Assembly: GCF_030160295.1 (NCBI RefSeq)
Contig: NZ_BSOB01000004.1
Coordinates: 1 to 64,000 of the forward strand
Reading direction: 5' to 3'
Source: Dyella acidisoli
GTDB lineage: Bacteria > Pseudomonadota > Gammaproteobacteria > Xanthomonadales > Rhodanobacteraceae
Length of the DNA: 64,000 nucleotides
A program made the position numbers and the translations under genes. A model generated the notes under the pieces. It worked only from the letters and a program-made list of their open reading frames with translations. It ran no database searches and was not told the origin of the DNA. Shown here one piece after another: positions 45,434 to 53,236 of this stretch; the stretch's first letter is position 1; each line of letters opens with the position of its first letter.

Positions 45434-46120
45434 GTGTCGCGAAGCCACCGGCTATTCGATCTCATGCAGGTACTACGCCGACACCGCGGAACGGTGTCCG
45501 GCGAAGTGCTTGCGCGCGAGTCTGGCGTGTCACTACGCACCATCCGTCGTGACATCGCTACGTTACAGGCGATGGGTGCCGATATCGATGGCGCGCCCGG
45601 CGTCGGATACATTCTGCGGCCGGGATTCCTTTTGCCACCGCTGTCGTTCACAGAGGAAGAGCTGCAAGCACTCGTCGCAGGTGCGCAGTGGGTCAGCCGC
45701 CAAACAGATGACGCTCTGGCCCTTGCTGCACACAATGTGCTCGGCAAAATAAGCGGCGTTCTTCCGCCTGAGATGAGACGCGCCCTGGACGACAATGCAC
45801 TTTATGTCGGCCGCAAAAAAGAGGACACGTCAGGACTCGACCTGGCACGGGTCCGACAAGCTATGCGAGAGCAACGCAAGATGCGCATCGTATACAAGGA
45901 TCAGAAAGGGGCGGTATCGGAGCGGACCATTTGGCCCATCATGCTTGGTTTCGTCGAATCACGGCGGTTCATTGCCGGATGGTGCGAGTCGAGCAGTGAC
46001 TTTCGCCTATTCCGCGCGGACCGCATTATCAAGGTCGAATTCTTGAACGATCGCTACCTGCGCAATCGCAGACAGCTCGTCAAGGAATGGCGCACGCAGG
46101 AAGAGCTTCGGCGCAAATAG
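45434..46120 (+). CDS. WYL-domain (YafY/DeoR-like) transcriptional regulator
   Basis: A 228-residue regulator with an N-terminal winged helix (SRSHRLFDLMQVLRRHRGTV; SGVSLRTIRRDIATLQAMG) and a WYL domain from about residue 135 (MRIVYKDQKGAVSERTIWPI, SRRFIAGWCESSSDFRLFRADRI). WYL domains bind nucleic-acid-derived or other small ligands and often regulate stress or defence genes. Start is GTG two bases after the oxidoreductase stop, pointing to co-transcription and local autoregulation. Confidence 0.92.
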   Translation: MSRSHRLFDLMQVLRRHRGTVSGEVLARESGVSLRTIRRDIATLQAMGADIDGAPGVGYILRPGFLLPPLSFTEEELQALVAGAQWVSRQTDDALALAAHNVLGKISGVLPPEMRRALDDNALYVGRKKEDTSGLDLARVRQAMREQRKMRIVYKDQKGAVSERTIWPIMLGFVESRRFIAGWCESSSDFRLFRADRIIKVEFLNDRYLRNRRQLVKEWRTQEELRRK

Positions 46121-46130
46121 TGAGGGCTGC

Positions 46131-46310
46131 ATGAGTCTGAAGAATCGAGTCAAGATCATGCGCGAGGCCCGTGCGTAGTCTCTTAAATTGCTTGTCTTGC
46201 AAAGCGGCACAACAAACCAACAGATCAGTTTGCTCGAGGTGGGTAAACGCCGCCTCACCGTAAAGTGGCTACTTCGTCTGAGTGATGCCTTGAATTGGCA
46301 TCCTTGGTAA
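46131..46310 (+). pseudogene. XRE-family regulator with an early stop codon
   Basis: A 60-codon frame whose 16th codon is TAG. Read through, it gives SLKNRVKIMREARA, stop, then GTTNQQISLLEVGKRRLTV and LLRLSDALNWHPW, which is clearly a small Cro/CI-type regulator with the helix-turn-helix core intact. The sequence after the stop shows drift in the usual SQKELA region, consistent with a gene no longer selected. It lies 10 bp after the WYL gene. Confidence 0.75.
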
Positions 46311-46520
46311 GTGGCTGCGACACAGATATGCAGCGATATGCAGCACCGACATTAAGCAACGCCGGTAGCAGCAGCATTTTGCACCGCCGCAAAATTTGGA
46401 TAAAAGTCTTTTTAATTAATTGCTTAAGCTCGACAAAGAAAAATTTGGATCGAGGCAAATTTTTCGTTTACAGTCGACTAGTGAGCAAGGTCCGACGCGG
46501 GGCCGCTGCTCCCATTTAAG

Positions 46521-46578
46521 TGAGTGCGTTCCACATGCGATCGGGAAATGTTTCCCGCAAGCATCGCTGACGCATTCG
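46521..46578. promoter_or_regulatory. Nested dyad upstream of the GH92 gene (candidate operator)
   Basis: At the centre is the perfect 16-bp palindrome CGGGAAATGTTTCCCG (46542-46557). It is flanked by GCGAT (46537-46541) with ATCGC (46563-46567) and by GTGCGT (46524) with ACGCAT (46570). There is no T-tract and the site ends 38 bp before the GH92 start codon. A regulator binding site or mRNA leader hairpin are both possible. The 46311-46520 stretch before it is A/T-rich and shows no gene. Confidence 0.45.
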
Positions 46579-46615
46579 CTTTCACCACAACGAGAAAATC
46601 TGGGGAGTAGCAGCA

Positions 46616-49066
46616 ATGGTGTCACGTCGAAGGTTCTTGCAGGGCTTGGGTGCGGCGGCTGCGTTGGGTGCGCCGCTGCCGGCGTTGGCGCGGTTGGCGG
46701 ATGGTTCGGGCGCTGCGCAAAAAGCTGCAGGTGGTGCGGCGGCCAAGGCGGGCGGTGTGTCGAAGTATGTGGATGTGTTCGTTGGTACGGGCGGTCACGG
46801 TCATCTGTATCCGGGTGCGTCGCTGCCGTTCGGCATGGTGCAGTTGAGCCCTGATACCAACGACACCGGCTGGGATGCGTGTTCGGGCTATCACCAAGCC
46901 GATGGTTCGATCATGGGCTTTTCGCATACGCATCTGAGCGGTACCGGCGCGTCGGACATGCTGGACGTGCTGGTGATGCCGGCGCAGGGCGAAGTGTTGC
47001 TGCAGCCGGGTGATCGCGGTTTGCCGAATGTGAACTATCACTCGCGTTTCGATGGCGCGGCCGGACCGGGACCGCAGCTGACGGAGCACAGCAAAGCGCA
47101 CCCTGGGCATGGTTATCGCTCACGCTTCACCGCAGAGCACGCGCGCCCTGGTTACTACAGCGTGCATTTGACCGATCACAACATTCTTGCCGAGTTGACG
47201 ACCACGCTGCGTGCGGGTCTGCATCGCTACACCTTCCATAACGCCGGCAGCGGGCACCTGCTGGTGGATTTCGCGCACGGTTACCACTTCGATTCAAAGA
47301 ATCCGCTGAAAGTAAGCGATGTGGAATTGCGCCTGATCGGCAATGACACGCTGGTCGGTGGCCGGCGTGCTTATGAATGGGCACCGGGCCGTTATATCTA
47401 TTTCGCGCTGAAAGCGTCGCGGCCGTTCTCGCAGGTTACGTTGTATTCCGAAGACGTCGCGGCACCCAGTGGCACGAGCGAACTCAAAGGCGTGCATCTG
47501 AAGGCGGCCTTGCATATCGACGACATCGCGAAAGAGCCGTTGTTCGTGAAGGTGGGTATTTCGGCGGTCGATATCGACGGTGCGCTGCGTAACCTCGACA
47601 CGGAAATTCCGGGTTGGGATTTCGATCAGGTGCGCCAGACGGCTGCCGAAACCTGGGAACGCGAGCTGAGCCGTATTCGTGTGGAGTCATCGTCCGAGCG
47701 CACGCTGCGTGTGTTCTATAGCTCGCTGTATCACACGATGCTGGCGCCCACGCTGTTCAGTGATGTGGATGGTCGTTATCGCGGCATGGATCTGGGCATT
47801 CACCAGTTGCCGCAAGGGCAGAACAACTACAGCACGTATTCGCTGTGGGATACCTACCGCGCATTGCATCCGCTGTTTACGTTGTACCAGGCCGACCGCG
47901 TGCCGGATCTGGTCAACGGTCTGGTGCGCATGGCAACAGAAAGCCCGGAAGGTCCGCCGGTATGGCCGCTACAAGGTGTGGAAACCGGTTGCATGATCGG
48001 CTACCACTCCGCAGTGGTGCTCGCCGAAGCGCAGGCCAAAGGTTTCACTGGCATCGACTTCGCGCACGCGTGGCCGATCTATCGCAAGCGCGCGATGGAC
48101 GACGATTACCGCGGCCTGACGTATTACCGCAAGCTCGGCTACATCCCCAGCGACAAGGAAGGGGAAGCCGCCAGCAAGACGCTGGAATATTCCTATGACG
48201 ATTGGGCGGTATCGCACATGGCGGATGCCGCGGGCGAGAAGGAACTCGCCGAAGCTTTGCGCCATCGCTCGCGCAACTACCGGAACGTGTTCGACACCAA
48301 GATGAACTTCATTCGCCCGCGCGGCGAGAACGGTGACTGGCTGGAGCCGTTCGATCCCCGCGGCATGGGCCATTCCGACCAATGGCGCGATTTCACGGAA
48401 TCCAATTCCTGGCAGGCCACGTTCCTCAACCAGCACGATCTCTATGCATATATGGGGTTGTTCGGCAGCCCGGATGTCTTCGAACGCAAGCTGGATGAGT
48501 TGTTCACCACCAGTCCCAAGCTGCCGGCCGACGCGCCACCGGATATCGCCGGCATGGTGGGCCAGTATGCGCACGGTAACGAACCCAGCCATCACGTGGC
48601 TTATCTCTATGCGTATACCGGTGCGCACTACAAGACGCAGGCACGCGTACGCATGCTGATGGATACGATGTATCCGCCGGACCCCGATGGCCTGGCCGGC
48701 AACGAGGACTGCGGCCAGATGAGTGCGTGGTATGTGATCAGCGCCCTGGGTTTGTATGCGGTCGACCCTGTAAGCACCAACTATGTGTTCGGCAGTCCAG
48801 TGCTGGACCATGCGGAAATCGCGCTGCCTGGTGATCGCAAGCTGGTGATACGCACGTTCAACAACGGTGCGAATCGTCCGTATATCAAGTCGATAACGTG
48901 GAACGGCACGCCTTGGACGAAGAGTTGGATCAGCCACGCGGAACTGGCTGCGGGGGGCGTGTTGGAGTTCCATATGTCGGAGACGCCGAATGTGGAGTTC
49001 GGGTCGAAGTTGGAAGATCGGCCGCCTGCGTTTGGTAAGGCGGCGAGTGACGTGATTGCGTTGTGA
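46616..49066 (+). CDS. GH92 alpha-mannosidase, Tat-exported
   Basis: An 816-residue glycoside hydrolase family 92 enzyme, a calcium-dependent exo-alpha-mannosidase (usually alpha-1,2) that trims high-mannose glycans. Family signatures include VDVFVGTGGHGHLYPGAS at the start of the mature protein, GFSHTHLSGTG, the WDTYRALHPLFTL segment, and GNEDCGQMSAWYVISALG near the C-terminus with the catalytic Glu. The leader is a twin-arginine signal (SRRRFLQG then a hydrophobic Ala/Leu stretch), so export by Tat is expected. GGGGAG precedes the ATG at 46616. It is terminated separately from the receptor gene downstream, but both fit one glycan-uptake function along with the GH2 and GH125 enzymes. Confidence 0.94.
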   Translation: MVSRRRFLQGLGAAAALGAPLPALARLADGSGAAQKAAGGAAAKAGGVSKYVDVFVGTGGHGHLYPGASLPFGMVQLSPDTNDTGWDACSGYHQADGSIMGFSHTHLSGTGASDMLDVLVMPAQGEVLLQPGDRGLPNVNYHSRFDGAAGPGPQLTEHSKAHPGHGYRSRFTAEHARPGYYSVHLTDHNILAELTTTLRAGLHRYTFHNAGSGHLLVDFAHGYHFDSKNPLKVSDVELRLIGNDTLVGGRRAYEWAPGRYIYFALKASRPFSQVTLYSEDVAAPSGTSELKGVHLKAALHIDDIAKEPLFVKVGISAVDIDGALRNLDTEIPGWDFDQVRQTAAETWERELSRIRVESSSERTLRVFYSSLYHTMLAPTLFSDVDGRYRGMDLGIHQLPQGQNNYSTYSLWDTYRALHPLFTLYQADRVPDLVNGLVRMATESPEGPPVWPLQGVETGCMIGYHSAVVLAEAQAKGFTGIDFAHAWPIYRKRAMDDDYRGLTYYRKLGYIPSDKEGEAASKTLEYSYDDWAVSHMADAAGEKELAEALRHRSRNYRNVFDTKMNFIRPRGENGDWLEPFDPRGMGHSDQWRDFTESNSWQATFLNQHDLYAYMGLFGSPDVFERKLDELFTTSPKLPADAPPDIAGMVGQYAHGNEPSHHVAYLYAYTGAHYKTQARVRMLMDTMYPPDPDGLAGNEDCGQMSAWYVISALGLYAVDPVSTNYVFGSPVLDHAEIALPGDRKLVIRTFNNGANRPYIKSITWNGTPWTKSWISHAELAAGGVLEFHMSETPNVEFGSKLEDRPPAFGKAASDVIAL

Positions 49067-49099
49067 GTTGAGCGCGCGACGCAGTTGAGGTTAGAAGCC

Positions 49100-49135
49100 C
49101 GGTACGACGTATGGTCGTGCCGAGCTTTTTGTTTT
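49100..49135 (+). terminator. Intrinsic terminator after the GH92 gene
   Basis: CGGTACGA (49100-49107) pairs with TCGTGCCG (49115-49122, one G-T pair) around a 7-nt loop and is followed by AGCTTTTTGTTTTTC. It lies 34 bp past the stop and should end the GH92 transcript, so the TonB receptor is not read through from it. Confidence 0.75.
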
Positions 49136-49156
49136 TCTCCCCAATCCACATTCACC

Positions 49157-49254
49157 CTCACGACCGTCATTCCCGCGCAAGCGGGAATCCATATTGCTCT
49201 GATGTGTAAAAAGCAAAGATGGATTCCCGCTTGCGCGGGAATGACGGCCGTGAG
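49157..49254. repeat. ATTCCCGCG inverted repeat pair (family B, copy 1)
   Basis: A 36-bp arm (49157-49192) recurs inverted at 49219-49254 with one mismatch; each arm is itself a hairpin with GTCATTCCCGCG and CGCGGGAATGAC-type ends. The spacer contains TTGCTCTGATGT, which is also in the spacer of the copy at 59367-59460. The GTCATTCCCGCG core is widespread in proteobacterial genomes as a palindromic repeat. Confidence 0.85.
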
Positions 49255-49280
49255 GAGTGCATGGGCTTTCGCGAGATTGG

Positions 49281-49318
49281 CCCCTCACCCCAACCCTCTC
49301 CCCAAAGGGGAGAGGGGG
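49281..49318. repeat. CCCTCTCCCC-type repeat (family C, single copy)
   Basis: A CCCCTCACCCC tail followed by the hairpin CCCTCTCCCC/GGGGAGAGGG, the same unit found in pairs elsewhere but here without a partner facing it. It directly follows the family B repeat, so two repeat types have piled up in this gap. Confidence 0.75.
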
Positions 49319-49440
49319 TAAAACGCGCGTGTAGTCGTCCAACTTGTCGAAGCAGGCCACTTGCTTGATGTTTGAGGCCATAGATGCGCACAACGCTTCT
49401 TACGCACGAACTTCATAGCAAACTGACCACACTAAGGTCT

Positions 49441-49590
49441 TGCATCGCATGTGGGGCGATGCAAGGTGACATGATCCCAGCATGTCACCAAACGGGTCTG
49501 TTTCCTGCACTCCCTCCAAGAAGGGAAATCCGACCCTTGAAGCCCCGGCAACCAGTCCCCGGTTGTCGGGGCTTCATTCTTTTCATCATT
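49441..49590 (+). ncRNA. Candidate multi-hairpin structured RNA with intrinsic terminator
   Basis: Four helices follow each other on the plus strand: TGCATCGC/GCGATGCA (49441-49463), GGTGACATG/CATGTCACC (49465-49489), GGGTC with TTTCC pairing to GGAAA and GACCC (49494-49536), and a 15-bp stem GAAGCCCCG...CGGGGCTTC (49539-49575). ATTCTTTTCAT follows the last stem, as in a rho-independent terminator. Nothing here reads as protein, and perfect helices of this density are unlikely by chance. The sequence could be a small RNA or a 5' leader that ends early ahead of the TonB receptor (start 49804). No known riboswitch consensus was recognised. No clear promoter was found; candidate -10 sequence lies around 49425-49437. 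Confidence 0.55.
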
Positions 49591-49687
49591 CGCATCGTCT
49601 TTGCAAAGCGAAATGAAACGCCGCTTGTCATCGTGAGCCAACAACTTGAGGTCACGGGCCAAAAACGTTAGGCGAAGCGCCGCACGT

Positions 49688-49704
49688 CATTACGCGCGGT
49701 AATG
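49688..49704. promoter_or_regulatory. 17-bp palindrome upstream of the TonB receptor
   Basis: CATTACGCGCGGTAATG has 6-bp perfect arms around a 5-bp GC centre and lies about 100 bp before the receptor start codon. It is followed by TGAAAAAAACATTCG. Position and form suit an operator for a substrate-responsive regulator; the protein that would bind is unknown. Confidence 0.4.
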
Positions 49705-49803
49705 TGAAAAAAACATTCGTCTTACACACGCGTTTTTCAGCACTTGCCGCTGGGCTTTGCCCGGCGTGGCCTTTTACTGCTCATTGTTGGGGAGAAAGTT
49801 CGC

Positions 49804-52800
49804 ATGCAGCATCGTGACAATAAGAATTTGCGATACAAGAAAATCGCCTGGGCGATTACGTTCGCTTTCAGTGCAGGAACCGGCGCTGTGCTCGCGCAGA
49901 GTACGTCGGGTTCGATTTACGGCACGGCCGATTCCGGCGCGCAAGTATCGGTGATCAACGAAGGCAACGGCTCCACACGTACGGCAACGGTGAGTACCGA
50001 CGGCCGCTATCAATTCAACTCGCTTCTACCCGGCAAGTATCAGGTCAACCTGATCGAGAACGGCAAAACGTCCAGCCAGGAAGTGGTGGTGCTGGCCGGC
50101 CAAGGCGCCAATGTAAATCTCGCGACCGCGGCGGCCGCAAAGAACCTCAGCACCATCAGCGTGACGGCCAATTCCATGCCGTCGATCGATGTGTCCTCGG
50201 TGCAGACCAATACAGTGGTCACTGCCGATCAGATGAAGTCGCTGCCGATCGCCAAGAACGTCGAAGCCGTCGCCATGCTCACGCCGGGTGCAGTGAAAGG
50301 CGATGCCGCGTTCGGCAATCTCGTGTCGTTCGGCGGCGCATCGGTTGCCGAGAACGCGTACTACGTAAACGGCTTCAACGTCACCAACCAGTTCGACTCG
50401 TTGAGCTTCTCGCAGGTGCCGTTCGAGGCGATCGATCAGGAATCGATCCAGGATGGTGGTTACGGCGCTGAATACGGCAACGCCACCGGCGGCGTGGTGT
50501 CAGTCACCACCAAGCGCGGTACGAATGACTGGAAAGGCGGTGTGGATATCACCTGGAATCCTGCCGAGACGATGGCCAGTGAGCCGAACGTCTATTTGAA
50601 CAATGGCAACATGTCGTACTCCGCGCGCGGCAACAAGAATGCGTCGGTCGGCAATAACGGCAGCTGGAATCCGATCGACTTCACCTCGCGCTGGAATGCT
50701 TGGGTCGGCGGCCCGCTGATCAAGGACAAGCTGTTCGTGTTCGCCCTGGTCAGCCAGACCAAGACGGATTCCGATTACTACAACCCGATCACCCAGGCCG
50801 GCAGCGGCGGTTACCAGCAGCAGACGGAGAAAGATCCGTACTGGCTGTTGAAGGTCGACTGGAACATCAACGACAGCAATATTCTCGAATTCACCGGCTT
50901 CAACGACACGCGCCACTACAGCACCGATGTCTACAACTCGGGCTTCACCGCCGACAACACGCCGTACCACTACGGCTACCAGGGCGTGGTGAAGACCAAG
51001 TACGGCGGCCAGAACAACATCCTGAAGTACACCAGCTACATCACGGATGACTTCACACTCACCGCGCAGTACGGCGAGAACAAGAACAAGCGCTACAACA
51101 CCGCCGTAGCGGCGGACGGCACGGTGGAGAGCTACGACGGCACCATCACCAACGAAGCCTCCGGTTGCCCAGTGATCGCGGACAACCGCAATCCGGTACT
51201 GGCCGGTACGATTTCGCCGTATACGCATTGCAACTTCGTGCCAGGCAGCTTCCTGACTGCGTACAACAGCCAGGACAGCCGCAAGTCGTTCCGCCTGGAT
51301 CTGGAGTGGAAGCTCGGCGATCACGACATCACCGGCGGCTGGTCACGTGACGTCACCACGTCTTCGTATGGTCAGGCTTACGAAGGTGGTGCGGAGTGGG
51401 AGTACCTGCCGGATAGCTCAACGTCGGGCGCCGCCGCGAACGAGAACTACGTCGAAAAGATTGTGTTCAATACCGGCGCCAAGGTCAGCATCATTCAGCG
51501 CGCCGAGTATCTGCAAGACAACTGGCACATCACCGACAATTTCCTCGCGCGCTTTGGCCTGCGCAACGACCAGTTCAACAACAAGAACGCAACGGGCCAG
51601 ACCTTCGTGCGGCAGGACCACAACCTGCAGCCGCGCCTGGGCTTCGCCTGGGACGTGCACGGCGATTCCTCGCTGAAGATCTACGGTAGTGCGGGCGACT
51701 ATTCCTTGCCGATTGATGCGGGCGTGGCCATTCGCGGCGCGGCGGCATCGATCTACAGCTATCAGGCTTTCAGCTACACCGGCGTGGATTCCGCGAGCGG
51801 CGCACCGACCGGGCTTACTGCTTTGGGTCCAGTGCAATACGCAAACGCTGAGGGTGGCGTGGCGCCGGCGGCTTCGTCTTATGCACCGTCAGGCCTGAAG
51901 CCGTTCAAGCAACGCGAGTTCATTCTCGGTGCCCAGCAACAGTGGAACGATTGGACACTGGGCGTGAAGGGCATCGTGCGTCACGTGCTCACCGGCCTGG
52001 ATGACGAGTGTGATTTCCGTCCGATCGCCAAGTATGCCGACTCGGTGTATGGCTTCGACTATTCCACCACGTCGCTGAGCCCGGCCTTGAACAGTGGCGC
52101 TGCGGTGGCTTCCAACCTCAACGGCTGCTTCATCAACAACCCGGGCAGCGGCGCGACGCTGTATCTGCCGTTGGATCCGAACAACCCGAGCAAGCTGTAC
52201 AAGGTGGTGTTGAGCGGCAAGGACATCGGCGAGCCGGCGTACAAGCGCAACTACTACGCGCTGGAGCTGACCGCCGCACGCAACTTCGGCAACAAGTTCT
52301 ACCTCAATATGTCGTATACGCTCGCGCGCTCCTACGGCAACACCGAAGGCCTGGTGGATTCCAACAACGGCCAGGCGGACACGGGTACGTCCGAGCTGTT
52401 CGACTATCCGGAAATCATGATCGGCAACAATGGCAACCAGACCAACGATCATCGTCATACGGTCAAGGCTTACGGTGCGTGGCGCTTCAACGACGAGTGG
52501 CAAGTGGGCGCCAACCTGATCGGCCAGACCGGTCGTCCGAAGAACTGCTACGGTGATGCCCCGATCGATTCGCAAATCAGCGGCTATGGTTCGACCGGCG
52601 GTTCGCCGTACTTGTACTGCTACATCAACGGTGTTGGCACTTACGTTGCGCGCGGCTCGGCCGGCACCACGCCGACGCTGTGGCAGCTGGATCTGAGCGG
52701 TGCGTACCATCCGCATTGGATGAAGGGCCTGACCTTGCGCGCCACGGTGTTCAACGTGTTCAACAAGCACACGGTGTTGACGGTGAACGAAAACCAGAAT

Positions 52801-52902
52801 GCCAACAGCGGAGCGTCGCTGTACACCACGACGACGTATCTGACGGCGACCGGTTATCAGACGCCGCGGTATCTGCAGTTGAATGCGGAGTATGACTTCT
52901 GA
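49804..52902 (+). CDS. TonB-dependent receptor, Oar-like
   Basis: A 1032-residue outer-membrane receptor. After a signal peptide (cleavage near GAVLAQ) comes a carboxypeptidase-regulatory-like domain (about 33-105: ISIYGTADSGAQVSV-type start, YQFNSLLPGKYQVNL), a plug domain with PIAKNVEAVAMLTPG and GYGAEYGNATGGVVSVTTK, and a long beta-barrel ending in an aromatic residue (LNAEYDF). This is the Oar-like layout common in xanthomonads. It should import a large or charged oligosaccharide or peptide; the neighbouring GH92 gene suggests mannose-containing glycans, which is inference. I chose the ATG at 49804 (with GGGGAGAAAG upstream) because the signal peptide begins there; a longer frame from 49744 is read upstream. 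Its own terminator is at 52963. Confidence 0.9.
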   Translation: MQHRDNKNLRYKKIAWAITFAFSAGTGAVLAQSTSGSIYGTADSGAQVSVINEGNGSTRTATVSTDGRYQFNSLLPGKYQVNLIENGKTSSQEVVVLAGQGANVNLATAAAAKNLSTISVTANSMPSIDVSSVQTNTVVTADQMKSLPIAKNVEAVAMLTPGAVKGDAAFGNLVSFGGASVAENAYYVNGFNVTNQFDSLSFSQVPFEAIDQESIQDGGYGAEYGNATGGVVSVTTKRGTNDWKGGVDITWNPAETMASEPNVYLNNGNMSYSARGNKNASVGNNGSWNPIDFTSRWNAWVGGPLIKDKLFVFALVSQTKTDSDYYNPITQAGSGGYQQQTEKDPYWLLKVDWNINDSNILEFTGFNDTRHYSTDVYNSGFTADNTPYHYGYQGVVKTKYGGQNNILKYTSYITDDFTLTAQYGENKNKRYNTAVAADGTVESYDGTITNEASGCPVIADNRNPVLAGTISPYTHCNFVPGSFLTAYNSQDSRKSFRLDLEWKLGDHDITGGWSRDVTTSSYGQAYEGGAEWEYLPDSSTSGAAANENYVEKIVFNTGAKVSIIQRAEYLQDNWHITDNFLARFGLRNDQFNNKNATGQTFVRQDHNLQPRLGFAWDVHGDSSLKIYGSAGDYSLPIDAGVAIRGAAASIYSYQAFSYTGVDSASGAPTGLTALGPVQYANAEGGVAPAASSYAPSGLKPFKQREFILGAQQQWNDWTLGVKGIVRHVLTGLDDECDFRPIAKYADSVYGFDYSTTSLSPALNSGAAVASNLNGCFINNPGSGATLYLPLDPNNPSKLYKVVLSGKDIGEPAYKRNYYALELTAARNFGNKFYLNMSYTLARSYGNTEGLVDSNNGQADTGTSELFDYPEIMIGNNGNQTNDHRHTVKAYGAWRFNDEWQVGANLIGQTGRPKNCYGDAPIDSQISGYGSTGGSPYLYCYINGVGTYVARGSAGTTPTLWQLDLSGAYHPHWMKGLTLRATVFNVFNKHTVLTVNENQNANSGASLYTTTTYLTATGYQTPRYLQLNAEYDF

Positions 52903-52913
52903 GGTTGGGTGAC

Positions 52914-52944
52914 TAGGTCCCTCTCTCTTTGGGAGAGGGACCTA
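52914..52944. repeat. Perfect 12-bp hairpin (TAGGTCCCTCTC)
   Basis: TAGGTCCCTCTC (52914-52925) pairs with GAGAGGGACCTA (52933-52944) around a 7-nt loop. It lies 12 bp after the receptor stop, resembles half of a family C unit, and lacks a T-tract, so it may stabilise the 3' end rather than terminate. Confidence 0.55.
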
Positions 52945-52962
52945 CCTGTTTGGTTTCATGGC

Positions 52963-52994
52963 AAAAAAGGCCGCGGGATGCGGCCTTCTTTTTT
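52963..52994. terminator. Bidirectional intrinsic terminator
   Basis: GGCCGC (52969-52974) pairs with GCGGCC (52980-52985) around a GGGAT loop. AAAAAA lies before it and TTCTTTTTT after it, so it can work for the receptor (plus) and in principle for the AraC-family gene (minus). Confidence 0.85.
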
Positions 52995-53044
52995 GCATCG
53001 GAATGTATGGCTTTCGTCGGGAAAATTTGACGTTCGTTGCGTTG

Positions 53045-53202
53045 CCCCCTCTCCCCTTCGGGGAGAGGGCTGGGGTGAGGGGGCGGATCTCGCGCAATAG
53101 TTAGAGCTATACGAGATTCAAAGGGCAAAACTTGTATGTACGCAGGGAGTTTCCCGCAAGCCCAGCCCCTCACCCTAACCCTCTCCCCGAAGGGGAGAGG
53201 GG
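53045..53202. repeat. CCCTCTCCCC inverted repeat pair (family C)
   Basis: Units 53045-53083 and 53165-53202 face each other, each a CCCTCTCCCC/GGGGAGAGGG hairpin with a GGGTGAGGGG-type tail, with about 80 bp between. The pair fills the 3' space of the AraC-family gene. Confidence 0.8.
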
Positions 53203-53236
53203 ACTGGTTTTCAGCAAGATTGATCCGAGACCGCTT

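Noticed and set aside
46420-46854. 144-codon frame overlapping the start of the GH92 gene
   Set aside because: It runs in another frame across the dyad and the GH92 leader, ends in Cys/Gly-rich sequence, and has no ribosome site.
49441-49590. Known riboswitch (cobalamin, TPP or glycine type)
   Set aside because: No conserved cores such as the cobalamin-box GCCACTG or the TPP CTGAGA were found, so it is reported only as an unassigned structured RNA.
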